Source of the DNA: Clostridiales bacterium UBA3953
Lineage (GTDB): Bacteria > Bacillota > Clostridia > Oscillospirales > CAG-272
Direction: 5' to 3'
Assembly: GCA_002385415.1 (NCBI GenBank)
Contig: DGDL01000050.1
Span: 1 to 39,279 of the forward strand
DNA length: 39,279 nt
The notes beneath the pieces are model-generated. The model was not told the origin of the DNA, searched no databases, and saw nothing but the letters and a program-made list of their open reading frames with translations. Of this stretch, positions 7,203 through 14,855 are shown one piece after another. Numbering within the stretch: the stretch's first letter is position 1; each line of letters begins with the position of its first letter. Made by a program: the position numbers and the translations under genes.

Positions 7203-7231
7203 ATTATAACAGCAAACGGACATCTTGTAAA
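7203..7231 (-). promoter_or_regulatory. Strong sigma-A promoter abutting the decarboxylase start codon
   Basis: On the minus strand: -35 TTTACA (7226-7231), 17-bp spacer, -10 TATAAT (7203-7208). Only GGTAGT separates the -10 from ATG 7194-7196, so the expected transcription start falls on or next to the A of the start codon. This predicts a leaderless mRNA. Confidence 0.8.
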
Positions 7232-7280
7232 GCTAACTTTGTGAATTATTATATTGCCAAACAATTTGAGTTCAAACTAT

Positions 7281-7307
7281 AAAACGCCGCAGAGCACTGC
7301 TGCGGCG
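7281..7307 (-). terminator. Rho-independent terminator after dut
   Basis: On the minus strand an 8-bp stem, CGCCGCAG/CTGCGGCG (7300-7307 with 7285-7292), is followed by TTTTATAG. It ends the long iorA-to-dut unit before the decarboxylase promoter. Confidence 0.85.
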
Positions 7308-7323
7308 CAAAAATTTCGGTTTT

Positions 7324-7893
7324 TCAGCGGCCGGTCGAGCCAAATCCGCCGGTGCCGCGCTCGGTTTCGCCGAGTGCAGCAGCCTCGACAAACATTGCGG
7401 TTGCGACGGGGACAAACGCAATTTGCGCTATTCTGTCGCCGTGCGATACGGTGAAAGGCTGCGAGCCGTGGTTTATAAGCGCGACTTTTATTTCGCCGCG
7501 ATAGTCGCTGTCGACGACCCCGACGCTGTTGGCGAGCGTCACGCCGAATTTGGCGCCATGCCCGCTGCGCCCGAAAATCAGCGCAACGAAATTGTCGGTT
7601 TGCGCAATCGGCACTTGGTGCGACTGGTGCGGCAGCTCGGCTTCGTCGGGCTTTTCATGATTCCCATGACATTCGCTGTGAGGCTGAGAGACAACAGGCT
7701 CTATCGCAATGCCTGTTGGGACAGAAACTCTCCCGCCGGCGGGAATTGTCACCGAGCCGCCCAAAACCGGCAGCCCGTCAAGCTCGCTTACATCGTCGAG
7801 ACAGGCGAAAAGGTCGGCAGCGGCGCTGCCGGGTGTTGCATAAAAAGGCACGCGAGCACCGGCGCGAAGTTTGACAAATCTAACTTTTATCAT
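7324..7893 (-). CDS. dut: dUTP diphosphatase with a His-rich insertion
   Basis: This 189-residue trimeric dUTPase hydrolyses dUTP to dUMP and keeps uracil out of DNA. The five family motifs can be read in order: PGSAAADLFA, RSGHGAKFGV, GVVDSDYRGEIKVALIN with the catalytic Asp, GDRIAQIAFVP, and the C-terminal lid RGTGGFGSTG. Between motifs 1 and 2, residues about 66-99 are an extra His/Glu/Gln-rich segment (His 72, 76, 79, 89, 92; Cys 75) not typical of the roughly 145-residue family. The start at 7893 (MIKVRF) is favoured over 7899 because AAAGGTG is then well spaced. It is the last gene of the operon, after nth. Confidence 0.92.
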   Translation of the reverse strand: MIKVRFVKLRAGARVPFYATPGSAAADLFACLDDVSELDGLPVLGGSVTIPAGGRVSVPTGIAIEPVVSQPHSECHGNHEKPDEAELPHQSHQVPIAQTDNFVALIFGRSGHGAKFGVTLANSVGVVDSDYRGEIKVALINHGSQPFTVSHGDRIAQIAFVPVATAMFVEAAALGETERGTGGFGSTGR

Positions 7894-7918
7894 AGACATA
7901 CACCTTTCGTCAAATAAA

Positions 7919-7945
7919 TCGCGCGCCGCTCCCGGCGACGCGCGA
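7919..7945 (-). terminator. Attenuator-like hairpin between nth and dut
   Basis: On the minus strand the arms TCGCGCG and CGCGCGA (7 bp, with further inner pairing) are followed by TTTATTTG. It could partly stop read-through from nth into dut, giving dut less mRNA, or protect the nth 3' end. Confidence 0.5.
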
Positions 7946-7951
7946 CTGGAT

Positions 7952-8587
7952 TTAAAGATTTCGCTCACAAAGTGAGATAAGCGGACACTCGTTGCAGCGC
8001 GGCGAGCGCGCGGTGCAGTATTCGCGTCCGAAAAGTACAAGTCTGTGGCAAAAATCCGACTGTTCGGCAGGTTCGATCAGCGCGGACAGACGCCTTTCAA
8101 TCGCAAACGGCGTTTTGTCTTCCGGTGCGGTGAGACCCAGCCGCTTTGATATGCGCATGCAATGTGTGTCGGTTACAATTGCGGGCTTGCCGTAAATGTC
8201 GCCTAAAATCAGGTTGGCAATTTTGCGGCCGACACCGGGGAGTTTCAGCAGCTCCTCAAGTGTGTCGGGCGGGGTGGAGTCGTATTTTTCAACCATCAAC
8301 GCGCACGACGCGCGGATGTTTTTCGCCTTGGTTTTGTAAAGCCCGCACGACTTTATGATGCGCTCAAGCTCGTTTATATCGCTATTAGCGAGAGCCTCGG
8401 GCGTCGGATATTTTTGAAACAATTCTTCCGCAATGATGTTTACTCGCCGGTCGGTGCATTGGGCCGACAGGATAGACATGACAAGCAGCTTCCAAGGCTC
8501 GCCTCCATAGGAAAGCGAGCACTCGGCAGCCGGGTACAGCTGTTTCAGTGCCGAGACGATCTCCGCTGCGGACTGTTTATTGTGCAT
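7952..8587 (-). CDS. nth: Endonuclease III
   Basis: This 211-residue bifunctional DNA glycosylase/AP lyase removes oxidised pyrimidines. The helix-hairpin-helix motif LPGVGRKIANLIL supplies the catalytic Lys, and VTDTHCMRISKRLGL supplies the catalytic Asp. The C terminus has the [4Fe-4S] loop C-x6-C-x2-C-x5-C (CTARSPRCNECPLISLC). The length is normal. The start at 8587 overlaps the end of the upstream TIM-barrel gene by 11 bp. It is followed by dut, so two functions that limit base damage are expressed together. Confidence 0.96.
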   Translation of the reverse strand: MHNKQSAAEIVSALKQLYPAAECSLSYGGEPWKLLVMSILSAQCTDRRVNIIAEELFQKYPTPEALANSDINELERIIKSCGLYKTKAKNIRASCALMVEKYDSTPPDTLEELLKLPGVGRKIANLILGDIYGKPAIVTDTHCMRISKRLGLTAPEDKTPFAIERRLSALIEPAEQSDFCHRLVLFGREYCTARSPRCNECPLISLCERNL

Positions 8588-9377
8588 TATAAAGCTGCTT
8601 AAGCAGCGCGTTCATATAGCCTCGGCTTTCGGCGGCGATTGCAGTGGCGGAAACCAAATCCTGGTCGGGACCGATAACCTCAAGGCAAACGGGGCCGTCA
8701 TACCCGGCGTCTACCATTGCTTTGAAGTAGCCGTACAGGTCTATGTCGCCGCGTCCGCAGGTCTGGTCGGCGGGCGCTCCAGGCGACGGGCCGCGTCCGA
8801 CACAGTCGCGGATGTGGATATGACGGACACGGGATATAACCTCGGGCAGAGCCTCGGCGGGATCTTCGCCGGCGCGCCAGATGTGGCTGGGGTCCATGTC
8901 AATGCCGAATGCGGGATTCTGCACACCCTCCATCAGCCGCAGAGTGGTCGGCGTGTTGTATACGGCTGCCCCTACATGCGCTTTGCAGCAGAGCGTGACA
9001 CCGAACTGTGCGGCGTCCTCGGCAAGTACGTTCATGATTTCTATAGCCTCTTTGAGCGAGTCCTCGTCGTCGGACACACCGCCCGGGCCTATGTTGACTA
9101 TCGGGATACCTATTTCGGCGCAAGCCTCGAACGCTACCAAGAGTCGTTCGCGATCGCGCGATGCAATTTCGGTGGAAAGGAAGGGAAGCCCGAGCTCTTC
9201 GGATATAGCGCGCAGCTCGGCCTTGTCTTCGCGCCAACGCGAGAGGTTGAGATGCTCGCACATGCCGGCAATGCCGGAGATTTCAACCCCGTCATACCCG
9301 CAGGTTTTAATTGCTTTGGCTGCCGTGGCAAAATCAACGGTTTTAAACAGAACGCTGTTGACACCAAGTTTAACCAT
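8577..9377 (-). CDS. Sugar phosphate isomerase/epimerase-like TIM-barrel protein
   Basis: This 266-residue protein is of the xylose-isomerase-like/AP-endonuclease-2 fold. It begins MVKLGVNSVLF and has GYDGVEISG, metal-ligand candidates in EIASRD, CCKAHVG, GIDMDPSHIW and HIHIRD, and CLEVIG near the end, the usual pattern for a divalent-metal barrel. The exact substrate is not deducible; relatives act on keto-sugars, inosose or hydroxypyruvate. GGAGG lies upstream of ATG 9377. It overlaps nth by 11 bp and follows the ACT-domain gene by 27 bp, so it is co-transcribed with the aryl-acetate genes, but a role in that pathway is not shown. Confidence 0.88.
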   Translation of the reverse strand: MVKLGVNSVLFKTVDFATAAKAIKTCGYDGVEISGIAGMCEHLNLSRWREDKAELRAISEELGLPFLSTEIASRDRERLLVAFEACAEIGIPIVNIGPGGVSDDEDSLKEAIEIMNVLAEDAAQFGVTLCCKAHVGAAVYNTPTTLRLMEGVQNPAFGIDMDPSHIWRAGEDPAEALPEVISRVRHIHIRDCVGRGPSPGAPADQTCGRGDIDLYGYFKAMVDAGYDGPVCLEVIGPDQDLVSATAIAAESRGYMNALLKQLYNAQ

Positions 9378-9404
9378 AGGTTTATCCTCCGTTTATATGT
9401 TTAG

Positions 9405-9827
9405 TCAGTTTATATACGAGGGGCCCGTATATCCGTTTTCGGTTAAAAGCTGCTGGGCGAGCGTATCGTTGTCCACCCGCAATACCATGCAGGCGGTGTT
9501 TTCCTCGCGGTTGATGAGAGCATGGTACATATATTCAACCGAGAGGTTGTGTTCGGACAGCAGCTTCAGCAGCCGGTGCAGTCCGCCCGGCACGTCGGGA
9601 ACGTTCACGGCGAGTACACGTGTGACAGAGGCGGCGATTCCTTTCTCGCGCAGGATGCGCTCGGCTTCGTGCGGGTTGTCGACAATTATGCGCAAAAGGC
9701 CGAAATTTGTCGTTTCGGCTATAGAGAGCGCGCGGATGTTGATACCGGCATCCGCAATTATGCCGGTTATCTCGGCAAGCCGGCCCCGCCTGTTTTCTAC
9801 AAAAATTGAAACCTGTTTTATAATCAT
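9405..9827 (-). CDS. Tandem ACT-domain protein
   Basis: This 140-residue protein is made of two ACT domains. The first starts KQVSIFVENRRGRLAEITGI and runs to about residue 67. The second starts near VLAVNVPDVPGGLHRLLKLL. ACT domains bind amino acids and usually act as sensors. Proteins of this type occur next to indolepyruvate oxidoreductase and phenylacetate-CoA ligase genes in many anaerobes. The placement directly downstream of paaK fits a sensor of aromatic amino acids, though this is an inference. An upstream AGGAGAT serves as the Shine-Dalgarno. Confidence 0.92.
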   Translation of the reverse strand: MIIKQVSIFVENRRGRLAEITGIIADAGINIRALSIAETTNFGLLRIIVDNPHEAERILREKGIAASVTRVLAVNVPDVPGGLHRLLKLLSEHNLSVEYMYHALINREENTACMVLRVDNDTLAQQLLTENGYTGPSYIN

Positions 9828-9888
9828 GGCGCGATCTCCTGTTTATAAAATTAGTCGATTTGTGCGGCGGACGCGGGGGACTGTGCAA

Positions 9889-11196
9889 CTATTTATCCTT
9901 ACGTTTGTCTATAACTCGTTTGGCTTTGCCTTCGCTGCGCGGGATGGTGAAGGGTTCCACAAGCGTGATTTTTGCCGAAAGGCCGAGCACGCTGTCGACA
10001 GCCGCCTTTATTTTGGCTTCGAGCCGCTCAAGCTCGGCGACGCTGTCGGAGAACATGCTCTGCGATACCTCGACCTGGATTTCGAGCATGTCGCGGTTGT
10101 TTATCCTGTCGACGATTATGAGATAGTGAGGGTCGACCTCGCCGATTGACAAAAGCACGCTTTCTATCTGCGACGGGAACACATTGACGCCGCGGATAAT
10201 TATCATGTCGTCGGTGCGTCCCGCTATCTTGTGCATACGGGTAAGCGTGCGGCCGCATGCACAGCGTTCACGCGTTATGGCCGATATGTCGTGTGTGTTA
10301 TAGCGGATTAGGGGAAGCGCTTCTTTGGTGACGCAGGAGAACACAACCTCGCCGTACTGACCGTCAGACAGCGGGTTGCCGGTTTCGGGGTCGACAATTT
10401 CGATGATAAAGTGATCTTCATTTACATGCAGACCGTTTTGACACTCGCAGTCAAACGATACGCCCGGGCCGCAAATCTCGGACAGGCCGTAGATGTCATA
10501 GGCTTTGATATGCAGGCGCGATTCAATTTCGCGACGCATGTTGTCGGTCCACGGTTCGGCTCCGAAAATGCCGGCTTTTAGATTCAGCTCCTCGGGTGCG
10601 ATGCCCTGGTCGCGCAGAGTGTCGGCGATGTAAAGAGCATACGACGGCGTGCAGCAGAGTATCGAGCTGCCGAAATCGCGCAGGATTTGTATCTGCCGCG
10701 CCGTGTTGCCCGCCGATGCGGGGATAACGGTTGCGCCTATCAGCTCGCCGGCATAATGAAGTCCAAGTCCGCCGGTGAAAAGCCCATAGCCGTATGAAAC
10801 ATGGATATAGTCGTTTCTTTCGGTGCCGGCGGCAACAAGCGCGCGGGCGGTACATTCGCTCCACAATTCAATATCGCGCTTTGTATAGCCGACCACCGTC
10901 GGCCTGCCGGTCGTGCCCGACGATGCATGGATGCGCACAACCTCGTCCATCGGTACGGCGAACATGCCGTAAGGATAGGTGTCGCGCAAATCCTGTTTGT
11001 GCGTAAACGGCAGCTTGCCGAGGTCCTCAACACTGCGGATGTCACCGGGTTCTATGCCCGCCTCGTCCATACGCTGTCTGTAAAGCGGAACGTTGTCGTA
11101 AACCTGTTTTATCTTTCTCGTCAGCGCCAGCGACTGTATGTAAAACATCTGATCGCGCGAGGCGGTTTCGACCTGCTCGTTATAGTACTTTGTCAT
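9889..11196 (-). CDS. paaK: Phenylacetate-CoA ligase (AMP-forming)
   Basis: This 435-residue ANL-superfamily enzyme joins aryl acetates to CoA with ATP; it may run in either direction in fermenters. The P-loop signature HASSGTTGRPTVVGYT lies near residue 90. IYGLSEICGPG and the hinge region RTDDMIIIRGVNVFPSQIE follow. The C-terminal Lys lies in PRSEGKAKRVIDKR. The length equals that of E. coli PaaK (437). It sits in the operon after iorA, iorB and the SGNH hydrolase, 5 bp after the latter. With the oxidoreductase it would interconvert aryl pyruvate, aryl-acetyl-CoA and aryl acetate. Confidence 0.95.
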   Translation of the reverse strand: MTKYYNEQVETASRDQMFYIQSLALTRKIKQVYDNVPLYRQRMDEAGIEPGDIRSVEDLGKLPFTHKQDLRDTYPYGMFAVPMDEVVRIHASSGTTGRPTVVGYTKRDIELWSECTARALVAAGTERNDYIHVSYGYGLFTGGLGLHYAGELIGATVIPASAGNTARQIQILRDFGSSILCCTPSYALYIADTLRDQGIAPEELNLKAGIFGAEPWTDNMRREIESRLHIKAYDIYGLSEICGPGVSFDCECQNGLHVNEDHFIIEIVDPETGNPLSDGQYGEVVFSCVTKEALPLIRYNTHDISAITRERCACGRTLTRMHKIAGRTDDMIIIRGVNVFPSQIESVLLSIGEVDPHYLIIVDRINNRDMLEIQVEVSQSMFSDSVAELERLEAKIKAAVDSVLGLSAKITLVEPFTIPRSEGKAKRVIDKRKDK

Positions 11197-11201
11197 GGAC
11201 T

Positions 11202-11807
11202 TCAGATCAAATCCTTTATTTTATGTATAAAATAGGGTGCAAGTTCCTGGTATCCGGCGTCGGTCAGATGCAGCCCGTCGGTGAAAAGCGGGCGATAGCC
11301 GCCGGCGTTGTCGGAAAAGAATGGCGTGAGATCAAGGGTCGAAAAATAATCGCGCTCTGTCGCCGCTTTTTCGAGTGCGGCATTATAAATTTTTATCTGC
11401 GCGCGTTTGGTTTCGTCAAGTCCGGCGATAAAAGGGCAGCCGAACACCGAGAGCGCAACAATTTTAATGTCGGGGAAATCCGCATGTGCCATGTCGGCAA
11501 GCGTCACAGTCAGCATTGCGGCGGCTTCGCCCGTCACACCGGAGTTTATATCGTTGACGCCTCCGCGCAAAATAAGCGCTGCAGGCTCATACGCGCGCAC
11601 AAGCCGGTCGTAATAATATATTTGCTCCTCGCCCACCGAGCCGCCGAAACCGTTGCAGACGACCGTTCCAAGCTCGGCAAGCTGCCGTGCGGCGCGCTCG
11701 CGTCCCCAAACGCTGAAAAATGAGCTGCCGTACAGTACAATGCCGCCTTTTATAATAGCTGCCGTCTCAAGGGCAGTAATATCTTTTTCGAGTCGCTTTA
11801 AATCCAT
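11202..11807 (-). CDS. SGNH/GDSL-family hydrolase
   Basis: This 201-residue Ser hydrolase starts at ATG 11807 (MDLKRLEK) behind a modest GGCAGAG; an upstream in-frame start at 11858 is possible. The catalytic blocks can be read: VLYGSSFFSVW (block I Ser, GSS in place of GDS), GFGGSVGEE (block II Gly), RGGVNDINSG (block III GxND), and TDGLHLTDAGY (block V Asp and His). There is no signal peptide, so it should act in the cytosol, perhaps as an esterase or thioesterase. It sits between iorB and paaK, where an acyl-CoA thioesterase role could be imagined, but nothing in the sequence proves it. Confidence 0.88.
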   Translation of the reverse strand: MDLKRLEKDITALETAAIIKGGIVLYGSSFFSVWGRERAARQLAELGTVVCNGFGGSVGEEQIYYYDRLVRAYEPAALILRGGVNDINSGVTGEAAAMLTVTLADMAHADFPDIKIVALSVFGCPFIAGLDETKRAQIKIYNAALEKAATERDYFSTLDLTPFFSDNAGGYRPLFTDGLHLTDAGYQELAPYFIHKIKDLI

Positions 11808-11878
11808 AACTCTGCCTTTTATGTTGGCCGAGAGTGTATATAGCTGCGCTCTCGGCACAAAATTATATATGTTTAAGT

Positions 11879-12472
11879 TCAGTTTGCAGTTGCCTCGGCT
11901 TCGCCGAGCTCGAACGCCGCGATGTTGGCGTCAATATACCTTGGCGGAACATTTCTGCGCAGCGCGTCCAGCCAAACCTGGCGGTCAAAATCGAAAAGTT
12001 TTGAAAGCACTCCTATGAGTACAACGTTTGCGGTTCTGGTGTTGCCCGCCCGCTCGGCAAGCGCGGCGGCGTCGACGTCCAGGACGCTTATGCCCTTCTC
12101 CTTGAGCCTGCCGACAATATCGTCGGGATAAGATGCCGTCCCGGCAATAACGGGCATGGGATTTATGCGCTGTGTCGCGGTAATAATTTTTCCGCCCGGT
12201 TTCAGATTTGGCAGCCAGCGCGCGGCCTCAAGCTGTTCGAAGGACAGGATAATGTCGGCCTCGCCCTCGCTGACCACAGGCGATGCGACATTTTTGCCGA
12301 ATCGGACATAAGTCACGACCGAACCGCCGCGCTGGGACATGCCGTGTACCTCGGATACTTTGACGTCAAGCCCCTGCGCAAGAAAAACGTCGCCGATGAT
12401 GCGGGAGGCAAGCAGCGAGCCCTGTCCCCCGACCCCGACGATCATAATGCTGAAAGTTTCCGTATTATCCAT
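11879..12472 (-). CDS. iorB: Indolepyruvate:ferredoxin oxidoreductase, beta subunit
   Basis: This 197-residue gamma-type subunit of the 2-oxoacid:ferredoxin oxidoreductase family begins near MDNTETFSIMIVGVGGQGS and has the signature SEVHGMSQRGGSVVTYVR. With IorA it oxidatively decarboxylates indole-, phenyl- or hydroxyphenylpyruvate to the aryl-acetyl-CoA while reducing ferredoxin. ATG 12472 is used because GGAGTGA is well spaced; a GTG 9 nt upstream is the alternative. It is separated from iorA by an unusually long 348-nt spacer that carries no convincing gene. Confidence 0.95.
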   Translation of the reverse strand: MDNTETFSIMIVGVGGQGSLLASRIIGDVFLAQGLDVKVSEVHGMSQRGGSVVTYVRFGKNVASPVVSEGEADIILSFEQLEAARWLPNLKPGGKIITATQRINPMPVIAGTASYPDDIVGRLKEKGISVLDVDAAALAERAGNTRTANVVLIGVLSKLFDFDRQVWLDALRRNVPPRYIDANIAAFELGEAEATAN

Positions 12473-12820
12473 TGAAATCACTCCGAACAGTTGAATTTGA
12501 AAAGGCCGACGCGCGGCGTTAAAAAAGCAAAAAGGAAAAGCACAATAACGATTTGCATTTAGCTGTCGGACGCTTATAGCTACAAATTTATATAATAACT
12601 CTGCTGCAATTTGAGATTATATTCTGTCGAGTCGCACCGTTTGGGCAGAGGCCCTATATGCGCGGCGCAAAAAGTATATCCCACGCGGTTTGAAAGCCAA
12701 TAGACCGACAGGCGGGCAAGCAAATATCGTAGCTATCGAACGCCGGCTTCTGCAAACCTGCAAATAAATTTGTTTCCGGGTATATGGGGGATACATCCCC
12801 CAGACAAATCCCTGATATAA
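12473..12820 (-). other. Long non-coding spacer between iorA and iorB with a hairpin
   Basis: This is 348 nt inside an operon whose other gaps are short. Right after the iorA stop, a perfect hairpin TGGGGGA-TACA-TCCCCCA (about 12785-12802) is seen, with no U tract. Weak -10-like AT elements occur nearer iorB but none has a good -35. No open frame with a ribosome-binding site and protein-like composition was found. Confidence 0.6.
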
Positions 12821-14560
12821 TTAACCGATTGCTCCAAACCGGCAGAGCGCCACGCACAGGCCACAGCCGGTGCAAAGTGCGGTGTCTATCTGCGCTTTGC
12901 CGTCCACCATGGAGATGCAGGGACAGGCGATGGCCATACAGGCGCGGCAGCTTTTGCATTTGTCTGTATTCACTGCGACAGGCTCGCCGCGTTTGACGGT
13001 TTTAAGCAGCGCACAGGGCTGGCGCACAATGATAACCGAAGGCTCGGGGACGGCAAGCTCCTCGCGCAGCGCAGTTTCGAGCGCCGCTGTATCAGTAGCT
13101 GCGACTACGCGGATATGCGACGGCGATACACCGGCGCCCTTGCAGAGCTTTTCGAGCGAAACCGGCGGCACCTCGTCGCCCTTCAATGTTTTGCCGGTCG
13201 CAGGATTGTCCTGATGGCCGGTCATACCCGTTATGCTGTTGTCCACAATAACAACGGTTGCGGGCGTGCGGTTGTATGTAATATTGATAAGTCCCGTAAT
13301 TCCCGAATGCAGGAAAGTCGAGTCGCCAATAACGGCGACGGTGCGCGATGCGCTTTCGGGCCGCGCTTTGAGAAAACCGTGCAAAGACGATATGGACGCG
13401 CCCATGCAGAAAGTCGTGTCCATCGCCGACAGCGGCGGCGCGGCGCCCAGTGTGTAGCAGCCAATATCGCCCAGCACCGTCAGCTTGAGCTTTTTGAATG
13501 TATAAAACACGCCCCTGTGAGGGCAACCGGGACAAAGCACCGGCGGCCGGCTGGGCAGCTCGTCCGAAAAAACAGTGTACTCTTTGGTTTTGCCGAGCAG
13601 TTTCTCGGCGATAAGGCGCTGCGAGAACTCGCCTGTCAGCGGCAAAAGATTTTTGCCGTCGCAGGGGATGCCCAGCGACTTTATATGCGTTTCCAGTACG
13701 GGGTCAAGCTCCTCGATTACTACGACGCGCTCGACAGATGCCGCAAAATCGCAAAACAGCTGCTTGGGCAGCGGGTTGGGCATGCCAATGACAAGATAGG
13801 ATACGCTGTCCCCGAACACCTCGCGCGCGTAGTTGTACGATGTACCGGACGCGACTATGCCAAGTTTGGGCTTCTCGATGCCGGCGGCCGGTATTATGCG
13901 GTTGAAAGGGCAGTCCTCTGCATACTCGCGCAGTGCATCAAGCCGCTCCTCCACCGCCACATGACGACTGCGGGCATAGCCCGGCATCATAACGCGTTTT
14001 GCGGGCAGTTTTTCATATTGTTTTTTTTCGGCTTCGATGCGCTCGGAAAGCTCTACTGCGCTTTGCGAGTGCGAAATGCGGGTGCTGAGGCGTAAAAGTA
14101 CCGGCGTGTCAAATTTCTCCGACAGCTCGAACGCCGCTTTTGTAAAGCGGAGACACTCGTCCGAGTCGCAGGGCTCAAGCATCGGCAGCTTTGCGGCTAT
14201 GGCATAATGGCGCGAGTCCTGCTCGTTTTGCGAGCTGTGCATGCCGGGGTCGTCGGCGACACCGATTACAAGCCCGCCATTCACTCCTATGTAAGCTCCG
14301 ATAAACAGCGGGTCTGCGGCAACGTTAAGACCGACGTGCTTCATGCCCGCGAAGGCACGCACGCCGGCTGTCGACGCACCTATTGCCGCCTCGAGCACCA
14401 CCTTTTCGTTCGGTGCCCATTCGGCATATATTTCGGGATATTTTGATGCATATTCTGTAATTTCGGTACTCGGTGTACCGGGATAGCTGGAAACGAAGCT
14501 GCAACCGGCTTCATAAAGCCCGCGAGCAACGGCTTCGTTGCCGAGCATAAGTTTTTTCAT
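12821..14560 (-). CDS. iorA: Indolepyruvate:ferredoxin oxidoreductase, alpha subunit
   Basis: This 579-residue catalytic subunit carries the pyrimidine-binding half first (GNEAVARGLYEAG, SSYPGTPSTEI). It then has the TPP pyrophosphate half (GDIGCYTLG ... VIGDSTFLHSGITGLIN ... DNSITGMTGHQDNP). At the C terminus is a 2[4Fe-4S] ferredoxin-like domain: CKSCRACMAIACP and CTGCGLCVALC. The first cluster motif has four residues, not three, before its last Cys, as seen in other IorA proteins. It is the first gene of the operon, and its promoter lies at 14629-14657. The product feeds reduced ferredoxin and aryl-acetyl-CoA to downstream enzymes, including PaaK. Confidence 0.96.
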   Translation of the reverse strand: MKKLMLGNEAVARGLYEAGCSFVSSYPGTPSTEITEYASKYPEIYAEWAPNEKVVLEAAIGASTAGVRAFAGMKHVGLNVAADPLFIGAYIGVNGGLVIGVADDPGMHSSQNEQDSRHYAIAAKLPMLEPCDSDECLRFTKAAFELSEKFDTPVLLRLSTRISHSQSAVELSERIEAEKKQYEKLPAKRVMMPGYARSRHVAVEERLDALREYAEDCPFNRIIPAAGIEKPKLGIVASGTSYNYAREVFGDSVSYLVIGMPNPLPKQLFCDFAASVERVVVIEELDPVLETHIKSLGIPCDGKNLLPLTGEFSQRLIAEKLLGKTKEYTVFSDELPSRPPVLCPGCPHRGVFYTFKKLKLTVLGDIGCYTLGAAPPLSAMDTTFCMGASISSLHGFLKARPESASRTVAVIGDSTFLHSGITGLINITYNRTPATVVIVDNSITGMTGHQDNPATGKTLKGDEVPPVSLEKLCKGAGVSPSHIRVVAATDTAALETALREELAVPEPSVIIVRQPCALLKTVKRGEPVAVNTDKCKSCRACMAIACPCISMVDGKAQIDTALCTGCGLCVALCRFGAIG

Positions 14561-14628
14561 CAGCGTGGATTCTCCGGTCTATATATTGAATTGGTTGAAA
14601 TCTTTTTTTGATTTCGCGTTTCCAGGAC

Positions 14629-14657
14629 ATTTTATCACAATAAAACATCACTGTCAA
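14629..14657 (-). promoter_or_regulatory. Sigma-A promoter of the iorA operon
   Basis: On the minus strand: -35 TTGACA (14652-14657), 17-bp spacer, -10 TAAAAT (14629-14634). The leader to the iorA ATG is about 60 nt. It is divergent from the promoter at 14726. Confidence 0.8.
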
Positions 14658-14725
14658 CACAAACGCGCCTTGGAGCCGGCATATTTATTGTGCCCGACGG
14701 TCGCGGCTGTGTTTTCACAATAGAG

Positions 14726-14754
14726 TTGACATGGGTTTGTGCAGAGTGTATAAT
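14726..14754 (+). promoter_or_regulatory. Consensus sigma-A promoter of the lipid kinase gene
   Basis: -35 TTGACA (14726-14731), 17-bp spacer, -10 TATAAT (14749-14754): a full consensus match. It gives a leader of about 95 nt before ATG 14856. Confidence 0.85.
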
Positions 14755-14855
14755 CATTACAACTAATTAAGACATTTAAACAAATCCATACAATTCATAT
14801 AAAGGTTTATCCGGCTTGGCGCATGTTCACAAGGTTGCCGGACACAGGTGGTCTG

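Noticed and set aside
8881..10149. A 422-codon plus-strand open frame opposite the TIM-barrel, ACT and paaK genes
   Set aside because: It crosses three well-supported minus-strand genes and has Ser/Arg-rich, low-complexity composition and no start signal.
12785..12802. Rho-independent terminator splitting iorA from iorB
   Set aside because: The hairpin is perfect but no U tract follows on the minus strand, so full termination is not supported.
12654..12959. A possible small minus-strand gene filling the iorA-iorB gap
   Set aside because: It starts inside the ferredoxin domain of iorA in another frame, lacks a ribosome-binding site, and its sequence does not look like a protein.
13115..14095. 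A 326-codon plus-strand frame opposite iorA
   Set aside because: iorA is supported by cofactor and cluster motifs. The opposite frame is Arg/His/Cys-rich and has no family resemblance.
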